A stretch of 9,078 bases of DNA from Opitutus sp. GAS368 (GTDB lineage: Bacteria > Verrucomicrobiota > Verrucomicrobiia > Opitutales > Opitutaceae): NCBI GenBank assembly GCA_945861235.1, contig CAMATV010000105.1, positions 1-9,078 on the forward strand, in the 5' to 3' direction. A program made the translations under genes and the position numbers. The notes beneath the pieces were generated by a model, which was not told the DNA's origin, ran no database searches, and saw only the letters and a list, made by a program, of their open reading frames with translations. Below are positions 7,034-9,078 of the stretch, piece after piece (within the stretch, counting starts at the first letter, position 1; every line of letters starts with the position of its first letter).

Positions 7034-7558
7034 TTACTTCCGCTCCGGGCGGTCGTAGCGCTTGAACTCGGGCTTGGGTGCCTCGGCGGCGACCGGCTCG
7101 ATCGGATTTTCAGACACGACGTCGAAGTTCAGTTCGACTGAAACGTCGGCATGAAGTTTCACCTTCACGGTGTGCTTGCCGAGGGTCTTCACCGGAGTGT
7201 GCAGGTGGATCCGTTTCTTCTCGAGGACGATCCCCGCGGCTGTGAGTTTGTCGTGCACATCGGTGGCCGTGATGGCACCGAACATCTTGCCACCCTCGCC
7301 GGTCTTGACGGCGAAAGCCAAGCTCATCTTCTCGAGCTTCTTGGCCAGCTCTTGCGCGGCGGTGAGTTCGTCTTGCTCACGGCCCACGCGACGCTTCTTG
7401 AGCGCCTCCACGTGCTTTTGGTTCGCCGCATTGAGCGACACCGCGATTTTGCGCGGGAGCAGATAATTGCGGGCGTAGCCGGCGCGGACTTTGACTTGAT
7501 CGCCTTCGCCGCCGAGACCTTCGACGGGTTTGACGAGGAGAATTTCTGTTGATGCCAT
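7034..7558 (-). CDS. rplI: 50S ribosomal protein L9 (bL9)
   Basis: L9 binds 23S rRNA near the base of the L1 stalk and helps maintain reading-frame fidelity. The 174-residue product has the N-terminal RNA-binding domain with the signature GLGGEGDQVKVRAGYARNYL (14-33), then the long connecting helix (about 44-78), and the C-terminal domain (about 80-150, with GKMFGAIT and HADVSVELNFDV). The signature's usual glycine after LxP-R is lysine here (LLPRKIAV). About 25 residues beyond the usual end (150-174, ending EFKRYDRPERK) form an Ala/Pro/Lys-rich tail. E. coli L9 has 149 residues. ATG 7558 is chosen because MASTEILLVK matches the start of known L9. The frame is open upstream to an ATG at 7639, which would add 27 residues. 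A strong terminator follows the gene. rpsR, a frequent neighbour, is missing between ssb and this gene. Confidence 0.96.
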   Translation of the reverse strand: MASTEILLVKPVEGLGGEGDQVKVRAGYARNYLLPRKIAVSLNAANQKHVEALKKRRVGREQDELTAAQELAKKLEKMSLAFAVKTGEGGKMFGAITATDVHDKLTAAGIVLEKKRIHLHTPVKTLGKHTVKVKLHADVSVELNFDVVSENPIEPVAAEAPKPEFKRYDRPERK

Positions 7559-7630
7559 AATAGGTTGGGTTCGATCTGCGCCGGAGCGCGGTGAGTTGTT
7601 TGCGGGTGTCACGACGGCTCTTGCCGCCGA

Positions 7631-7650
7631 CGGATCCATTGCTGGAACCG
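7631..7650 (-). other. Small imperfect hairpin in the ssb-rplI gap
   Basis: In minus-strand RNA, CGG-T-TCC and GGA-T-CCG can pair around the loop AGCAAT with one T-T mismatch. The element sits between ssb and rplI and covers the upstream in-frame ATG at 7639. It is short and could be chance. The 115-bp gap shows no promoter or terminator that I can defend. Confidence 0.2.
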
Positions 7651-7673
7651 CTCCAATAAAGAGTAATTACGAC

Positions 7674-8156
7674 TTAAAACGGCACGTCTTCGTCGAGGTT
7701 TTCCTGCGCGGCGGGCTTGGCCGTCGCGCTGCGAGCCGGCGGAGCGTGCCGTTCGGGTGAGACTGTCTGGTCAATGCCCGGCTCCGCTGAGCCCTGGGCC
7801 GGACCGCCCACCGCACCGGCACGGCCATCGCCAAGGAACTGAAATTGCTCGAGCACCACCTTCATGCGGCTGCGCTTTTCCTTAGTGCTCTTGTCTTCCC
7901 ACTGGTCGAGGCGCAAACGGCCTTCGACATACAGCGGGCGGCCCTTGGTCACATACTTTGCGATCGTCTCGCCTTGTTTGCCCCAAGCCTCGACATCCAC
8001 ATAAATGACTTCCTCACGAGTCTCGCCGGACTCCATCTTGAACTGGCGATTAATCGCGAGCGAGAACTGGCAGATCGGCGTGCCCTTGGGCGTGACGCGC
8101 AACTCGGGGTCGCGGGTCAGATTGCCCATGAGCAAGACTTTGTTGAGTGAAGGCAT
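7674..8156 (-). CDS. ssb: Single-stranded DNA-binding protein (SSB)
   Basis: SSB coats single-stranded DNA during replication, recombination and repair and recruits partner enzymes through its C-terminal tip. The 160-residue product has an OB-fold domain (about 4-108) with the family opening LNKVLLMGNLTRDPELR (4-20), CQFSLAINR (29-37), YVDVEAWGKQGE (52-63) and GRPLYVEGRLRLDQW (72-86). A Gly/Ala/Pro-rich flexible linker follows (109-153). The tip DEDVPF (155-160) is a conservative form of the DDDIPF peptide that binds partner proteins. The length is normal for a bacterial SSB. The ATG at 8156 lies 24 bp after the rpsF stop, consistent with one transcript. No Shine-Dalgarno sequence is seen. 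The S6-SSB pairing is a widespread bacterial arrangement. Confidence 0.97.
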   Translation of the reverse strand: MPSLNKVLLMGNLTRDPELRVTPKGTPICQFSLAINRQFKMESGETREEVIYVDVEAWGKQGETIAKYVTKGRPLYVEGRLRLDQWEDKSTKEKRSRMKVVLEQFQFLGDGRAGAVGGPAQGSAEPGIDQTVSPERHAPPARSATAKPAAQENLDEDVPF

Positions 8157-8180
8157 GACCGAAGCAGCGCCGGACGCTGG

Positions 8181-8477
8181 TTAGGCAGACTGGATAAACG
8201 TGCGATAGACGCTGCTGTTCAGCCGGAGGCGCTCGATCAACTCGGCTGGCGCAGCCGCCGGAGCGGCGAAGTTGACGTGGACGTAAGTCGCACCCGTGAG
8301 CTTCTTGTCGGTCACGCGGACGAAGTCCTTCTTGCCGATGTTTTCCACGGCCGTGACGTCGCCCTGCAGGTCGACGATGACTTTTTTTACACCGTCAAGG
8401 ATCTGGTCAACCGACTCTTCCTTGCCACGGTTATCGAGGATGAAGGTTGCGCGGTAGTTGCGTTTGGTAGCGTTCAT
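8181..8477 (-). CDS. rpsF: 30S ribosomal protein S6 (bS6)
   Basis: S6 binds the central domain of 16S rRNA together with S18 in the platform of the small subunit. The 98-residue product follows the S6 pattern: a beta-strand start (RNYRATFILDNR, 6-17), a helix (EESVDQILDGVKKVIVDLQG), the VTAVENIGKKDFVR strand (41-54, compare the E. coli W-G-R-R-x-L segment), TYVHVNFAAP (64-73), and a final helix and strand (ELIERLRLNSSVYRTFI). The length is close to the family norm (about 95-135). There is no acidic C-terminal tail such as E. coli S6 can carry. Its ATG overlaps the pth stop as ATGA, so initiation is likely coupled to pth translation. A 24-bp gap leads to ssb. I see no copy of its binding partner gene rpsR in the window. 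Confidence 0.92.
   Translation of the reverse strand: MNATKRNYRATFILDNRGKEESVDQILDGVKKVIVDLQGDVTAVENIGKKDFVRVTDKKLTGATYVHVNFAAPAAAPAELIERLRLNSSVYRTFIQSA
8474..8477 (-). other. ATGA start/stop overlap between pth and rpsF
   Basis: The TGA stop of pth (8476-8474) overlaps the ATG of rpsF (8477-8475) by sharing TG. Such overlaps usually mean termination-reinitiation coupling. Here it also decides the rpsF start, which has no good Shine-Dalgarno match of its own. Confidence 0.9.
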
Positions 8478-9055
8478 TTTGGGTCTCTGCGATTGAGCTG
8501 ATTCATGGCTGCCTCCGTGCCGCGGGAGAGCAGCAGTTCGAGGCCTTGCACGTGAGTTTCGAGTTTTTGATTTAAGAGAATCTGTTGATCTGAAGTGAAT
8601 TTTCCGAGAACGAAGTCAGTAAGTTCCATCTGCGCGGGCAACTTCGGCCCAATGCCGAGCCGGTAACGGGCAAACCCGTCGCCGAGGTGCTCGAGCATGC
8701 TCGCGACACCGTTGTGACCGCCAGCGCTGCCCGTGACCGAGACCTTGACGAGGCCGAGATCAATCGTGAGGTCATCGTAGACCGCCGCAACCTCCGTGGA
8801 CGCGATTTTAAAGAATCGCGCGAAGGCTCCGACGGCCGTGCCACTGGCGTTCATAAACGTCTGTGGCTTGATCAGCCAGCGAGTGCGGCCGGGGGTGTCC
8901 CAGCGCGCGATTTCCGCCTCAAACTGCCCCACCTGTTTCCAAGTGAGGCCGTGTTTTTTGGCGAAGGCATCGAGCACCACCCAGCCGAAATTGTGGCGGG
9001 TAGCTTCGTATTCGCGGCCCGGATTGCCGAGACCGGCAACGAGCGAGATGGACAT
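8474..9055 (-). CDS. pth: Peptidyl-tRNA hydrolase
   Basis: Pth cleaves the ester bond of peptidyl-tRNAs released by stalled ribosomes and so recycles tRNA in the cytoplasm. The 193-residue product matches E. coli Pth in length (194). All known active-site residues are visible: N11 in GLGNPG (8-13), H21 in ATRHN (18-22), N69 in TFMN (66-69), D94 in VYDDL (92-96) and N115 in GGHNG (112-116). RYRLGIG (131-137) and DFVLGKF (147-153) are further family segments. ATG 9055 gives the standard start SISLVAGLGNPG. Only 23 bases of upstream sequence are available. They contain an in-frame TGA at 9061-9059 in another phase that could be the end of an upstream gene, but four or five codons are too few to say. 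The gene overlaps rpsF by four bases. Confidence 0.97.
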   Translation of the reverse strand: MSISLVAGLGNPGREYEATRHNFGWVVLDAFAKKHGLTWKQVGQFEAEIARWDTPGRTRWLIKPQTFMNASGTAVGAFARFFKIASTEVAAVYDDLTIDLGLVKVSVTGSAGGHNGVASMLEHLGDGFARYRLGIGPKLPAQMELTDFVLGKFTSDQQILLNQKLETHVQGLELLLSRGTEAAMNQLNRRDPK

Positions 9056-9078
9056 AACTCAAAGAACGTTGGCCGAAA

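Noticed and set aside
1..9078. TTCG shortly upstream of six of the ten starts (pth, ssb, dnaB, ompH, prs, partial gene)
   Set aside because: The tetramer is frequent throughout the minus strand of this window, its distance from the ATG varies widely, and it was noticed after the fact. It needs a genome-wide test before any weight is put on it.
9056..9078. End of an upstream gene (S-A-N-V-L-stop) just before pth
   Set aside because: The TGA at 9061-9059 is suggestive, but only a few codons are visible and the other frames are equally possible.
1..9078. Mobile element, phage, CRISPR, toxin-antitoxin or defence system
   Set aside because: Every long coding frame belongs to a core housekeeping family, and no transposase, repeat array, terminal repeats or composition break was seen.

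Overview
The window is a compact block of conserved housekeeping genes, all on the minus strand, so genes are read from high to low coordinates. Outer-membrane assembly genes (bamA, an ompH/skp-type chaperone) and lipid A synthesis (lpxD) show a diderm, LPS-making bacterium. The moderately high GC, the order pth-rpsF-ssb-rplI-dnaB-bamA-ompH-lpxD-prs, and the absence of Shine-Dalgarno-like sequence before almost every start fit best with a member of the PVC group, probably Verrucomicrobiota close to Opitutaceae. The lineage is inference from gene order and protein character; no 16S or marker comparison was possible.

Layout in the direction of transcription. (1) 9055-7034: pth (peptidyl-tRNA hydrolase), rpsF (S6), ssb and rplI (L9), a translation and single-strand-DNA cluster. 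The pth and rpsF genes overlap by ATGA. The cluster ends at a strong intrinsic terminator at 7001-6964. The rpsR gene (S18), often found between ssb and rplI, is not there. (2) 6896-2451: dnaB (replicative helicase), bamA (outer-membrane insertase) and ompH (periplasmic chaperone). dnaB and bamA are four bases apart. The unit ends at a second strong terminator at 2424-2394. (3) 2307-223: lpxD and prs (PRPP synthetase). The terminator in front separates lpxD from the bamA-ompH pair it usually follows. (4) 105-1: the first 35 codons of an exported protein of unknown function, cut by the window edge.

Functionally, cluster 1 serves ribosomes and the replication fork, cluster 2 joins the fork helicase to outer-membrane protein assembly, and cluster 3 supplies lipid A acylation and PRPP for nucleotide and cofactor synthesis. 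There is no gene-free stretch above 300 bases. The longest gaps are 2308-2450 (143 bp), 6897-7033 (137 bp), 106-222 (117 bp), 7559-7673 (115 bp) and 1171-1275 (105 bp).

I found no mobile element, CRISPR array, tRNA, rRNA, phage gene, toxin-antitoxin pair or defence gene. I do not see an undescribed system here. The points worth a second look concern translation initiation, operon architecture and a few protein termini.
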